Assembly (NCBI RefSeq): GCF_002105535.1 | Contig: NZ_CP015848.1 | Location: 186,001 to 250,000, forward strand | Source of the DNA: Magnetospirillum sp. ME-1 | Lineage (GTDB): Bacteria; Pseudomonadota; Alphaproteobacteria; Rhodospirillales; Magnetospirillaceae | Reading direction: 5' to 3' | DNA length: 64,000 nucleotides | Notes under the pieces: model-generated | Told to the model about the DNA's origin: nothing | Seen by the model: only the letters and a program-made list of their open reading frames with translations | Databases searched by the model: none | Shown: piece after piece, positions 10,341 to 19,182 of the stretch | How the letters are laid out: each line of letters opens with the position of its first letter | Numbering within the stretch: position 1 is the stretch's first letter | Program-made: the position numbers and the translations under genes

Positions 10341-11099
10341 ATGGCGCGGATCGCGGTGGTCGAGGACGAAGCTCCTCTTCGGGCGGATCTGGTCGAATAC
10401 CTTTCGGCGTGCGGGCACGACGTTGTCGGCTGCGGCGACGGCAAGGAGCTTGACCGCGCCCTGGATGAACGTCCCGTCGAAATCATCATTCTGGACATCA
10501 ACCTGCCGGGCGAAGGCGGCTTCTCCATCGCCGGCCGGCTGCGATCCCACTCCGACGTGGGCATCATCATGCTGACGGCGCGCGGGCTGAACGTGGACCG
10601 CGTGGTCGGCCTGGAGGTCGGCGCCGACGTCTACATGGTCAAGCCGGTGGAGCTGCGCGAGCTGGAGGCCCAGGTCCGGACCCTGGCGCGGCGCATGCGG
10701 GTCTCGGCCGCGCCGCCCGGCACGGGTGAGCCGCGCCCGGCGCACGAGGCCGCCCCGCCCGCCGCCGCCGCCGCCGCCGCCGCGCCCGCCGTACCCACCG
10801 AGTGGATCTACGACCAGCTGACCTGGACGCTGATCGCGCCCGACGGCAAGTCCATCAAGCTGACCGGCAACGAGCGGGTCTTCGTCTCGCTGCTGGTGAC
10901 CCGCCCGGGCGAGCCGGTGTCGCGCGACGAGATCTTCCGGGCGCTGGGCAAGCGCGGCTGGGACCCGGCCGACCGTTCGGTGGATTCCATGGTGCGGCGC
11001 CTGAGGGCCAAGGGCGATCAAAGCTTCGGCCACCCGCTGCCCATCGAATCGGTCCACAGCGTCGGCTACGCCTTCGCCGCGCCGGTCGGCCTAAGGTAG
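10341..11099 (+). CDS. OmpR/PhoB-family response regulator
   Basis: 252 residues. The receiver domain (1-115) has an acidic pair in VVEDE, acceptor Asp52 in ILDINLPGEGG and the conserved Lys in VKPVE. An unusually long Ala/Pro linker (about 125-152, a GCC repeat) connects to a winged-helix Trans_reg_C domain (about 155-250, with GNERVFVSLL, DPADRSVDSMVRRLRAK and HSVGYAF). It should bind DNA when phosphorylated. ATG 10341 is preceded by GGAG. The REC-kinase gene begins three bases after the stop, so the two are probably cotranscribed partners. Confidence 0.95.
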   Translation: MARIAVVEDEAPLRADLVEYLSACGHDVVGCGDGKELDRALDERPVEIIILDINLPGEGGFSIAGRLRSHSDVGIIMLTARGLNVDRVVGLEVGADVYMVKPVELRELEAQVRTLARRMRVSAAPPGTGEPRPAHEAAPPAAAAAAAAPAVPTEWIYDQLTWTLIAPDGKSIKLTGNERVFVSLLVTRPGEPVSRDEIFRALGKRGWDPADRSVDSMVRRLRAKGDQSFGHPLPIESVHSVGYAFAAPVGLR

Positions 11100-11102
11100 C
11101 CG

Positions 11103-12494
11103 ATGGCGGAGCCGCGCAAACTTTCGCTCAAGCCCCGTGGCGATCGCTCCGCCCCCCAGACTTCGGCGCCGCCCTGGCCGATCCTGATCGTCGATGACGA
11201 CGAGCAGGTCCACCAGATGACCCAGGTCATCCTGCGCGATCTCAGCTACCAGGGCCGGCCGTTCAAGTGCATCGAGGCCACCTCGGCCGCCGAGGCCGCC
11301 GCCATCCTGGACCTGCAGCCGGAAATTCCCGTGGTGCTGCTGGACGTGGTGATGGAGACCCCGGACGCCGGTCTGCGCCTGGTCCGCCACATCCGCGACG
11401 AATTGGGCAACCGCCGCATCCGCATCATCCTGCGCACCGGCCAGCCCGGCGACGCGCCCGAGCGCGACGTGGTTCTGGGCTACGACATCAACGACTACAA
11501 GAGCAAGGCGGAACTGACCGCCCAGAAGATGTTCACCGCCCTGGTGGCCGCCCTGCGCGCCTGGAGCGACATCACCACCATCGAGCGCCTGAACACCGAG
11601 CTGTCCGAGTTGAACGCCTCGCTGGAGGCCAAGGTCGAGGACCGCACCTCGGAACTGCGCGAAAGCAACGCGGCCCTGGCCCGCTCCAAGACCCGCGCCG
11701 AGACCGCCCTGCTGCGCGAGACCGAGGCCAAGAACCAGCTGCGCCAGTTCCTGTCCATGGTCAGCCACGAATTCCGCACGCCGCTGGCCATCATCGATTC
11801 CTCGGCCCAGATGCTGCGTATCCGGGTGGAGAAAAGCGACCCCGGCGGCGTGGCCCGCCTGGACACCATCCGGGGCGGCGTGCAGCGCCTGCTGGGCCTG
11901 ATCGACACCTGCCTGGCCGACGAACAGCTGGACAGCGGCCGCATCGTGCTGCACGAGAAGTCCTTCGCCATCGGCCCCATGATCGAGGTCACCCTGGCCC
12001 ATTACCGGGTGGCGTCGCCCACCCACCTCTACCGCGCCCAGGTGGCGCCCGAGCTGGCCGTCTGGGGCGATCCCGGCATGATCGCCCTGGTGATCAACAA
12101 TCTGGTGGGCAACGCCGTGAAGTATTCCCCGGCGGGCTCGGAAGTGACGGTGACCGCCGCCCAGGACGGCGCCGACCTGGCCATCTCGGTCACCGACCAG
12201 GGCATGGGCATCCCCCCCGGCGACCTGCCCCACATCTTCGAGCGCTTCCACCGCGCCGCCAATTCCAAGGGTATTCCCGGGTCCGGCATCGGCCTGCACA
12301 TGGTCCGCCAGATCGTCGAGATGCACGGAGGCGCGGTGACCGTGGACAGCCGCCTGAACGCCGGCTCGCGCTTCACCGTGCGGCTGCGTCCGTCCCCCGG
12401 TCCGGGGGCCGAGGGCATCGATCCTGTGCAAGACGGCTTGAGCGCCCCCGCCCCCGATGATACCGTCCATGATCTTGGTGACGGCAACGGGTAG
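11103..12494 (+). CDS. Receiver-histidine kinase (REC-HisKA-HATPase)
   Basis: 463 residues without membrane segments. The N-terminal receiver (about 25-150) has IVDDDE and acceptor Asp81 in LLDVVMETPDAG. A coiled coil follows (ELSELNASLEAKVEDRTSEL), then HisKA with His222 in VSHEFRTPL, and HATPase with NNLVGNAVKY, DQGMGIP and GSGIGLHMV. A kinase with its own N-terminal receiver suggests a relay input from another kinase. Its receiver is closely similar to that of the diguanylate cyclase at 14537 (shared METPDAG, RTGQPG, APERDV, YDINDY), so one upstream kinase or adaptor may address both. It forms a run with SiaB, SiaC and another kinase. Confidence 0.93.
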   Translation: MAEPRKLSLKPRGDRSAPQTSAPPWPILIVDDDEQVHQMTQVILRDLSYQGRPFKCIEATSAAEAAAILDLQPEIPVVLLDVVMETPDAGLRLVRHIRDELGNRRIRIILRTGQPGDAPERDVVLGYDINDYKSKAELTAQKMFTALVAALRAWSDITTIERLNTELSELNASLEAKVEDRTSELRESNAALARSKTRAETALLRETEAKNQLRQFLSMVSHEFRTPLAIIDSSAQMLRIRVEKSDPGGVARLDTIRGGVQRLLGLIDTCLADEQLDSGRIVLHEKSFAIGPMIEVTLAHYRVASPTHLYRAQVAPELAVWGDPGMIALVINNLVGNAVKYSPAGSEVTVTAAQDGADLAISVTDQGMGIPPGDLPHIFERFHRAANSKGIPGSGIGLHMVRQIVEMHGGAVTVDSRLNAGSRFTVRLRPSPGPGAEGIDPVQDGLSAPAPDDTVHDLGDGNG

Positions 12495-12499
12495 CCATC

Positions 12500-13051
12500 A
12501 TGCTTGCCAAACATTACAGGTCGTTCAAGCACGACCTCGACCAGCGCGGCATCATCTTCTCGTTCTCAGGCTACCTGTCCGAGGAGATCCTCTATTCCCT
12601 GGGCAACGCGCTGCGCCAGAAGATGACGCTGGAGGACGCCAACGTCAGCACGGTGAAGAAGGTTTTCTCCGTCTTCGTCGAGCAGGCCCAGAACATCATC
12701 CGCTATTCCGCCGAAAAGCTGTCCAGCGACAAGGGCCAGTCCATCGAGCTGTCGTCGGGCATGGTGACCATCGGCACCGAGAACGACCGCTTCTTCATCG
12801 TCTGCGCCAACGTGGTACTGGCCACGGACGAGCCCCGGCTGCGGGAAAGGCTGGAACGGCTGCGCTCCATGGACCGCGACGCCATCAAGGCCTACTACAA
12901 GGAGCAGTTGAAGGAGGCCCCCGAGGAACAGAGCAAGGGCGCCACCATCGGCCTGATCGAAATCGCCCGGCGCGCCAGCGAGCCCATCGAATTCGATTTC
13001 GACCCCATCGACGACCAGAAGTTCTTCTTCTGCATGAAGGTATCCATCTGA
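12500..13051 (+). CDS. siaB: SiaB-family protein kinase (DUF6272)
   Basis: 183 residues. The sequence has FSFSGYLSEEIL near the start, a central FVEQAQNIIRYSAE helix, VTIGTENDRFFIVCAN, and a late KGATIGLIEIARRAS motif. This is the pattern of the SiaB/DUF6272 family, atypical GHKL-fold serine/threonine kinases. In Pseudomonas SiaB phosphorylates SiaC, which controls diguanylate cyclase SiaD. Here siaC follows directly (stop 13051, next start 13059). No PP2C phosphatase SiaA is present nearby; histidine kinases occupy the flanking positions. Kinase activity is inferred from the family. Confidence 0.85.
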   Translation: MLAKHYRSFKHDLDQRGIIFSFSGYLSEEILYSLGNALRQKMTLEDANVSTVKKVFSVFVEQAQNIIRYSAEKLSSDKGQSIELSSGMVTIGTENDRFFIVCANVVLATDEPRLRERLERLRSMDRDAIKAYYKEQLKEAPEEQSKGATIGLIEIARRASEPIEFDFDPIDDQKFFFCMKVSI

Positions 13052-13058
13052 GGTGGTT

Positions 13059-13442
13059 ATGGACAATTTGACGATCGCGGCTACGGAACGCTCGCCCGCG
13101 GTGGATTTCGATTTCGCCGCCGGGCGCCTCAGCCTGAAGGGCGAATCCTATCCCGAGGACGCGTCGGCGGTGTTCGGCCCCATTTTCGCCGCCCTGGAGC
13201 CCTTTCTCGGCTCGGCCGGCGGCCGTGAGGTGACCTTCGACTTCGACCTGGCCTATTTCAACAGCTCCAGCGCCAAGGCGCTGATGAACATGTTCCAGAT
13301 GCTCGACCAGGCGGCCGGGGCCGGCTGCCGGCTGACCGTCAACTGGTTCTACGCCCCCGACGACGACACCATGAAGGAGTTCGGCGAGGATTTCAGCGAG
13401 GACCTCGCCCACGTCACCTTCAATCTGGTGGCGGTCGAGTAG
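13059..13442 (+). CDS. siaC: SiaC-family regulatory phosphoprotein (DUF1987)
   Basis: 127 residues. DFDFAAGRLSLKGESYPED at the N-terminus and FDLAYFNSSSAKALMNMF in the middle fit SiaC/DUF1987. The Ser69 region corresponds to the phosphorylated Thr of Pseudomonas SiaC (family alignment by eye). In the known system, unphosphorylated SiaC binds and activates the GGDEF protein SiaD, while SiaB phosphorylates it. ATG 13059 is preferred over the GTG at 13053 because GAGG lies at the right spacing. The GGDEF gene two genes downstream is the likely target (inference). Confidence 0.86.
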   Translation: MDNLTIAATERSPAVDFDFAAGRLSLKGESYPEDASAVFGPIFAALEPFLGSAGGREVTFDFDLAYFNSSSAKALMNMFQMLDQAAGAGCRLTVNWFYAPDDDTMKEFGEDFSEDLAHVTFNLVAVE

Positions 13443-13447
13443 GCCCC

Positions 13448-14470
13448 TTGAACGGTTTCAACCTCTTCGACGCCGAGGAGAAGAGCCTTGAGCAGGCCGA
13501 GGAACTGCGCCGCCAGCTCGAATCCGCGCCCGAACCGGTCAAAGACGGCATCGCCTCGCTGATCGAGGCCTATAGCCGCAGTGTTCGCGAACAGCGCCGC
13601 CTGGTGCGCGTCTCCGACCGCCTGCAGGCCCAGTTGGCCTCGGTCAACCAGGAACTGGGCCGGCGCCGGGTCGAGGCCGAGGATGCCCTGGAAAGCCTGA
13701 AGGCCGCCCAGGAATCCCTGGTCCAGGCGGAAAAGCTGGCCTCGCTGGGCGCCCTGGTGGGCGGCGTCGCCCACGAGATCAACACCCCCGTGGGCATCGC
13801 GCTGTCGTGCGCCTCCCATCTGGCCGATTCCACCGCCTCCATGACCAAGCTGTTCGAGGCCGACGACATCTCGGTCGAGGATTTCGAGCGCTTCATGGCC
13901 ACGGTCAAGGACACCACCGGCCTGATCCTGTCCAATTGCGAGCGCGCCGCCGACCTGATCCGCAGCTTCAAGCAGGTGGCGGTGGACCGCACCACCTCGG
14001 AACGCCGGCGTTTCGACCTGGCCGCCTATATCCGCGAGACCCTGTCCAGCCTGGGCCCCCATCTGCGTCAGGCCGGCCACGCGGTGCGCCTCGACTGCCC
14101 CGACGGCATCGTCATGGACAGCTATCCCGGCGCCCTGTCCCAGGTGTTGAGCAATTTCGTCATGAACTCGCTGGTCCACGGCTATGACCAGGGCCGGCCG
14201 GGAACCCTGTCCATCACGGTGGAGCGCGACGGCAAGACGGGCGTGCGGCTGGTCTACGCCGATGACGGCAAGGGCATCGCGCCCGAGAACCTGGGCCGCA
14301 TCTTCGACCCCTTCTTCACCACCAGGCGGGGCAGCGGCGGCTCGGGCCTGGGGCTGCACATCGTCTACAATCTGGTAACCGGGACGCTGGGCGGCACCGT
14401 CTCGGCCGATTCTCCCGCCGGCGGCGGCACCCGCTTTTCCATCCAGATTCCCTTGGCGCCCAACACCTAA
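13448..14470 (+). CDS. Cytosolic sensor histidine kinase
   Basis: 340 residues without membrane segments. An N-terminal coiled-coil region (about 1-95) leads to a HisKA-like dimer helix with His109 in GGVAHEINTPVG. The HATPase domain has NFVMNSLVHGY (N box), ADDGKGI (G1), FDPFFTTRRG and GSGLGLHIVYNLV (G2). The HEINTPVG H-box places it among kinases often paired with receiver-cyclases. The start is a TTG five bases after siaC, with a weak ribosome site, which suggests translational coupling. It may phosphorylate the receiver of the downstream cyclase. Confidence 0.9.
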   Translation: MNGFNLFDAEEKSLEQAEELRRQLESAPEPVKDGIASLIEAYSRSVREQRRLVRVSDRLQAQLASVNQELGRRRVEAEDALESLKAAQESLVQAEKLASLGALVGGVAHEINTPVGIALSCASHLADSTASMTKLFEADDISVEDFERFMATVKDTTGLILSNCERAADLIRSFKQVAVDRTTSERRRFDLAAYIRETLSSLGPHLRQAGHAVRLDCPDGIVMDSYPGALSQVLSNFVMNSLVHGYDQGRPGTLSITVERDGKTGVRLVYADDGKGIAPENLGRIFDPFFTTRRGSGGSGLGLHIVYNLVTGTLGGTVSADSPAGGGTRFSIQIPLAPNT

Positions 14471-14536
14471 TCCTTCGTCACACTCCGGCGCAATGCGGGG
14501 GTGGCGTGCCCATGGGCAGGGGTGGAATATGAGCGA

Positions 14537-15991
14537 ATGAGCAAGAACCCGGACGATACCGGCCCGGAACCGGCCGCAAAGACCAAGCTCTCGCTGCGCC
14601 GCACCGGCAGGGCAGGCCCGGCGCAAGGGGCCGCCCCCTGGCCGGTCCTGGTGGTGGACGACGATCCCGACGTCCATTCCATGACCCGGGTGCTGCTGCG
14701 CGACTTCAGCTTCCAGGGCAAGGGCTTCGAAGTGATCAGCGCCATGTCCGGCGCCGAGGCCCGCGCCATCCTCAGCCGCCGCCACGATATTCCGGTGATG
14801 CTGCTCGACGTGGTGATGGAGACCCCCGACGCCGGCCTGTCCTTGATCCGCCACGTGCGCGACGACTTGAGGAATCGCCGCCTGGCCATCGTGTTGCGCA
14901 CCGGCCAGCCGGGCGAGGCGCCCGAGCGCGACGTCATGCTGGCCTACGACATCAACGATTACCGCTCCAAGACCGAACTGACGGCGCAGAAGCTGTTCAC
15001 CTCGCTGATCGGCGGCCTTCGCTCGTGGATCCATCTGTCGACCATCGAAGCCATGGCCTCGACCCTGGAGCGCCGGGTCACCGAGCGCACCTGCCAGCTG
15101 GACGAGGCGCGGCGCTTCGCCGAAAGCCTGGTGGAACTGCTGCCCAATCCCCTGTGGTTCAAGGACCCGGACGGCTCCTTGCGCCTTTACAACCGCGCCT
15201 TCCGCGAGATGTTCGCCGTGGGCGACGACGACTGGCACGGCCGCCCCTCCCACGACACCCTGCCCGAGCCCCTGGCCGGGCTGGACCAGCTGGCGGACCA
15301 GAGCCTCAGTCTGGGCGGATCGGGCGGATTGGCCTTCGAGACCACCATCGACCGCCAGGGCGCCACCCGCACCCTGATGGTCAACAAGGGCGTCGTGCGC
15401 AGCGATTGCCGCGACAAGCCGGACGAGCCCATCGGTACCATCGGCATCGTCACCGACATCACCGAGCGCAAGCGCATGGAAAGCCAGCTGCGCCACCTGG
15501 CCACCACCGACGAGTTGACCGGCTGCCTCAACCGCCGGGCCTTCTTCGCCGCCGCCGAGCAGGAACTGGAGCGGTCCGGGCGCTATGGCGGCTTCGTCTC
15601 GGTGCTGATGATCGACATCGACCATTTCAAGCAGGTCAACGACCGCCACGGCCACGCGGTGGGCGATCAGGCGCTGCGGGCCGCCACGAGCGCCATCCGC
15701 GCCAATCTGCGCGAGATCGACACCTTCGGCCGCCTGGGCGGCGAGGAATTCGCCGCCATCCTGCCCGAGACGCCGCTGTCCGGGGCCTTGCAGGTGGCCG
15801 AGCGGCTGCGCCAGGCGGTCGCCGCCGTCGCCCTGCCCCTGGGCGAAGGCGAGGCGCCGCTGCGCCTGACCACCAGCCTGGGCGTGGCCGAGCGCACCTC
15901 CGCAGATAGCGGCCTGGACCAGATCCTGGCCCGCGCCGACACGGCGCTGTACCGCGCCAAGGCCGCCGGACGCAATCGCGTCCTTGCGTGA
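14537..15991 (+). CDS. Receiver-PAS diguanylate cyclase (REC-PAS-GGDEF)
   Basis: 484 residues. The receiver (about 30-155) has VVDDDPD and acceptor Asp in LLDVVMETPDAG. The PAS domain (about 185-305) ends in DITERKRMESQ. The GGDEF domain (about 320-480) carries GGEEF at about 401-405, and an RxxD product-inhibition site (REID) lies five residues upstream. It should therefore make c-di-GMP and be feedback-inhibited. The neighbours SiaB/SiaC and two kinases suggest dual control by phosphorylation and partner switching. ATG 14537 is chosen; an in-frame GTG at 14522 is possible. Confidence 0.93.
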   Translation: MSKNPDDTGPEPAAKTKLSLRRTGRAGPAQGAAPWPVLVVDDDPDVHSMTRVLLRDFSFQGKGFEVISAMSGAEARAILSRRHDIPVMLLDVVMETPDAGLSLIRHVRDDLRNRRLAIVLRTGQPGEAPERDVMLAYDINDYRSKTELTAQKLFTSLIGGLRSWIHLSTIEAMASTLERRVTERTCQLDEARRFAESLVELLPNPLWFKDPDGSLRLYNRAFREMFAVGDDDWHGRPSHDTLPEPLAGLDQLADQSLSLGGSGGLAFETTIDRQGATRTLMVNKGVVRSDCRDKPDEPIGTIGIVTDITERKRMESQLRHLATTDELTGCLNRRAFFAAAEQELERSGRYGGFVSVLMIDIDHFKQVNDRHGHAVGDQALRAATSAIRANLREIDTFGRLGGEEFAAILPETPLSGALQVAERLRQAVAAVALPLGEGEAPLRLTTSLGVAERTSADSGLDQILARADTALYRAKAAGRNRVLA

Positions 15992-16085
15992 TTGACGCCT
16001 CCCCCTTTTCCATCCCACCTACTTCGGCCATACTGTGACGGGGCGTGACGCTTCGCGCCCAAATGTGGCGGGAAGGAAATTTCCG

Positions 16086-16847
16086 ATGCTGAGGGTTTGT
16101 CTCGTCGTCCTGGGCCTGCTGGCCGCCTGGCCCGCCTGGGCCGGACAGGTGGTCAAGGTGGGCGGCTACGACTTCGCCCCCTTCGTCGAAACCAGCGGAA
16201 CCGGTCAGCCAGACGGGCTGGCGGTTCGCCTGATCGAGGCGATGAACAAGCATCAGGACCGCTTCACCTTCCAGTTCGTCCCCACCTCGCCCAACCGCCG
16301 CTACAAGGATTTCGAGGCGGGAAAGTTCGACGTCATGCTGTTCGAAAGCCCCGACTGGGGCTGGACCGAGCGCAAGCTGCCGGTGGAAACCTCCCGCGTG
16401 TTCCTCGATGGCGGCGAGCTTTACGTCGCCCTGGCCCAGCCGGGCCGGGGACAGGAGTACTTCGCCGACCTGACGGCCAAGCGCATGGTGGGTCTGCTGG
16501 GCTACCATTACGGCTTCGCCAATTTCGAAGCCGACCCCGCCATCCTGACCTCGCGCTTCCGCATGACCCTGGTGCGCGACAATTCCGCCAGCATCGAGGC
16601 CATCCTCAAGGATCGCGGCGACGTGGCGGTGGTCACCGACGCCTATCTCAAGCGCTGGCTGCGCGCCCGTCCCGAGGCGAAGGACAAGCTGCTGGTGTCC
16701 GAGCGCTTCGACCAGCGCTACGCCCACCGGGCCCTGATCCGCAAGGGCATCGCCCTGACTCCGGCCGAAATGGACCGCATTCTGTCCACCATGGACCTGG
16801 ACGGCACCCTGACCCGGCTGTGGCGGGAATTCGGCATCCGCGACTGA
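16086..16847 (+). CDS. Periplasmic substrate-binding protein (ABC transporter SBP family 3-like)
   Basis: 253 residues with a signal peptide (1-20, ending AWAG). The mature protein starts with VVKVGGYDFAPFVE and has GLAVRLIEAMNKH and FEAGKFDVMLFES, characteristic of the bacterial extracellular solute-binding family 3 fold. No transporter permease or ATPase is near it. Because it follows a signalling cluster it may serve as a sensor accessory instead of a transport component (inference). ATG 16086 follows GGAAGGAAAT. Confidence 0.83.
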   Translation: MLRVCLVVLGLLAAWPAWAGQVVKVGGYDFAPFVETSGTGQPDGLAVRLIEAMNKHQDRFTFQFVPTSPNRRYKDFEAGKFDVMLFESPDWGWTERKLPVETSRVFLDGGELYVALAQPGRGQEYFADLTAKRMVGLLGYHYGFANFEADPAILTSRFRMTLVRDNSASIEAILKDRGDVAVVTDAYLKRWLRARPEAKDKLLVSERFDQRYAHRALIRKGIALTPAEMDRILSTMDLDGTLTRLWREFGIRD

Positions 16848-16855
16848 GCCACCCT

Positions 16856-16959
16856 GTCATCCTGACGACCATCGGGAGGAAGGATCTCGTCCTGGCACGG
16901 CTTTTCATGATCGGCACCGCCGCATCAAGCGGAGATCCCTCGCCTGCGCTCGGGATGAC
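16856..16959. repeat. Dispersed palindromic intergenic repeat, copy 1
   Basis: About 104 bases with imperfect inverted ends (GTCATCCTGACGACC at the left, GCGCTCGGGATGAC at the right) and inner arms AGGATCTCGTC and GGAGATCCCTCGC. The same pattern occurs at 48390-48493 and 56395-56498, in intergenic positions. Relative to those copies this one is inverted. It resembles REP/MITE-like elements. Confidence 0.85.
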
Positions 16960-17061
16960 ACCAAGAGTGTGCCCAGACGCCCATCCTTCGAATCGCTCAA
17001 AACATTGCCTGCGCCGCCATATCCGGCATAATGGTACCGCAATGCCACTATGAGGGCCGCC

Positions 17062-19062
17062 ATGCGCCACCGTCACCTGCTGTCGCCCATCACCCTGCGC
17101 GGCGTCACGCTGCCCAACCGCATGATCATGGGCTCCATGCATCTGGGCTTCGAGGGACTGCCCGATGCCTGGCCGCGTCTGGCCGAGTTCTATGCCGAAC
17201 GCGCCAAGGGCGGCATCGGCCTGATCGTCACCGGCGGCGTCGCCCCCAACCCGGAGGGCAGCTTCGGCCATGACGGCACCGTGCTGGCCTCGCAAGCCGA
17301 TCTGGGCGGCCACCGGCTGGTAACAGGGGCCGTGCATGCCCAGGGTGGGCGGGTGATCATGCAGATCCTGCATTGCGGCCGCTATTCCAGGGCCAAGGAC
17401 ATCGTGGCGCCGTCGGCCATCCGCGCCCCCATCAACAGCCAGACGCCCCGCGAGCTCTCCGATGCCGAGATCGAGCGGACCATTGCCGATTACGCCAATT
17501 GCGCCCGGCTGGCCGTGCTGGCCGGCTATGACGGCGTCGAGGTGATGGCGTCCGAGGGCTACCTGATCAACGAGTTCCTGGCGCTCAGGACCAACAAGCG
17601 CACCGACCGCTGGGGCGGCGATCTGCACGGCCGCATGCGCTTCCTGGTCGAGATCGTCCGCGCCGTGCGCGCCGCGCTGGGCGAGGCCAGGATGATGAGC
17701 GTGCGCCTGTCCATGGTCGATCTGGTCGAGGACGGCCTTGCCGCCGACGAGGTGGTGGCCGTGGCCCGGGCCATCGAGGCCGAGGGCTGCGACCTGATCA
17801 ACAGCGGCATCGGCTGGCACGAGGCCCGGGTCCCCACCATCGCCCACACCGTGCCCCAGGGGGCCTGGAGCTGGGCCACCGCCCGGGTCAAGGCGGCGGT
17901 GAAGATTCCGGTAGCCGCCAGCAACCGCATCAAGACCCCCGATCTGGCCGAATCCCTGATCGCCGAGGGCCAGTGCGATCTGGTCAGCATGGCGCGCCCC
18001 CTGCTGGCCGATCCGGCCTTCGCCGCCAAGGTCACGGCGGGCCAGGCGGACACCATCAACGCCTGCATCGGCTGCAACCAGGGCTGCCTCGACCCCATCT
18101 TCAGCGGCGGCGCCGCCACCTGTCTGGTCAATCCCCGCGCCGGCCGCGAAGGCGAGTTCATGTCGCGGCGGCCTTGCGAGACCCAGCGCATCGCCGTGGT
18201 GGGCGGCGGCCCGGCCGGCATGGCCTGCGCGCTGGAAGCGGCGAAGCGAGGCCATCAGGTCGCCCTGTTCGACGCCGCTGCCGAGTTGGGCGGCCAGTTC
18301 GTCCTGGCCCGCGCCGTGCCGGGCAAGGAGGAATACCTCGCCACCCCCGGCTACTACACCCAGGCGCTGAAGCAGGCCGGGGTCGAGCTGCATCTGGGCC
18401 GCCCCGCCACCGCCCGCGACCTGATGGCCTATTCCCGCGTCGTGCTGGCCACCGGCATCCGGCCGCGCGCCCTCGACCTGCCCGGCGCCGACCACGCAAA
18501 CGTGGTCGGCTACGAGGACATCCTGTCGGGGCGCAAAAGGGCCGGCGGCCGCGTGGCCATCCTGGGCTCGGGCGGCATCGGCTTCGATACCGCGCTCTAT
18601 CTGGTGGGCGAGGACTTGGAGACCGACTTCAACGCCGAATGGGGCATCGACCGCGCCTTCACCGGCCGTGGCGGCCTGGCCGAGCCGGTGGCGCCCCCGC
18701 CGCCCCGGCGGACCATCACCATGCTGCAACGCAAGGCCGAGCGCCCCGGCGCTTCGCTGGGCAAGACCACCGGCTGGATTCACAAGGCCCACCTGCAGCG
18801 CCACCACGTGGACATGCTGGCCGGCGTCACCTACCGCTTCATCGACGACCAGGGCCTGCACATCACCATGGGCGGCGAGGACAGGCTGATCGAGGCCGAC
18901 ACCATCATCGTCTGCATCGGCCAGGAATCTCGGCGCGATCTGGCCGACGAGCTGAAAGCCCTGGGCCGCGACGTCCAGTTGATCGGCGGCGCGCGGGATG
19001 CCTCCAAGCTGGACGCCCTGGCGGCCTTCGAGGAGGGGACGCGGCTGGGGCTGGCGCTGTGA
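17062..19062 (+). CDS. fadH: 2,4-dienoyl-CoA reductase-type NADH:flavin oxidoreductase
   Basis: About 666 residues with the two-part architecture of the FadH/OYE-like family. The N-terminal TIM barrel (PITLRGVTLPNRMIMGSMH) binds FMN. A 4Fe-4S motif C-x2-C-x3-C-x11-C sits at 335-354 (CIGCNQGC). A C-terminal FAD/NAD(P) module starts with VVGGGPAGMACALEA. Family members reduce 2,4-dienoyl-CoA in unsaturated fatty-acid oxidation; related enzymes act on other enones, so the substrate is likely but not certain. ATG 17062 has GAGGG five bases upstream; ATG 17050 is four codons earlier. Confidence 0.88.
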   Translation: MRHRHLLSPITLRGVTLPNRMIMGSMHLGFEGLPDAWPRLAEFYAERAKGGIGLIVTGGVAPNPEGSFGHDGTVLASQADLGGHRLVTGAVHAQGGRVIMQILHCGRYSRAKDIVAPSAIRAPINSQTPRELSDAEIERTIADYANCARLAVLAGYDGVEVMASEGYLINEFLALRTNKRTDRWGGDLHGRMRFLVEIVRAVRAALGEARMMSVRLSMVDLVEDGLAADEVVAVARAIEAEGCDLINSGIGWHEARVPTIAHTVPQGAWSWATARVKAAVKIPVAASNRIKTPDLAESLIAEGQCDLVSMARPLLADPAFAAKVTAGQADTINACIGCNQGCLDPIFSGGAATCLVNPRAGREGEFMSRRPCETQRIAVVGGGPAGMACALEAAKRGHQVALFDAAAELGGQFVLARAVPGKEEYLATPGYYTQALKQAGVELHLGRPATARDLMAYSRVVLATGIRPRALDLPGADHANVVGYEDILSGRKRAGGRVAILGSGGIGFDTALYLVGEDLETDFNAEWGIDRAFTGRGGLAEPVAPPPPRRTITMLQRKAERPGASLGKTTGWIHKAHLQRHHVDMLAGVTYRFIDDQGLHITMGGEDRLIEADTIIVCIGQESRRDLADELKALGRDVQLIGGARDASKLDALAAFEEGTRLGLAL

Positions 19063-19066
19063 TGAT

Positions 19067-19155
19067 TGGGCTATCGCCCAAACCCATTTGGGGCGATGCC
19101 CCAAACCCTCTTTGATTTTATGAATAGAAATGGGGTTCGGGGCATCGCCCCGAGC
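19067..19155. terminator. Bidirectional terminator region between convergent genes
   Basis: Three stem-loops lie between the converging fadH and flavoprotein genes. They are TTGGGC(TATC)GCCCAA at 19067-19082, TTTGGGGC(GAT)GCCCCAAA at 19087-19105 followed by a T-rich stretch, and TCGGGGC(ATC)GCCCCGA near 19137-19153, which serves the minus strand. The second and third stems are also inverted copies of each other. Confidence 0.75.
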
Positions 19156-19182
19156 GGGTGCGGGCGGCAGCCCGCCTGAGTG

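Noticed and set aside
13349-16018. Long minus-strand open frame opposite siaC, the kinase and the cyclase
   Set aside because: It is antisense to clear, domain-rich genes and encodes a low-complexity Gly/Ala/His-rich peptide, the usual result of high GC.
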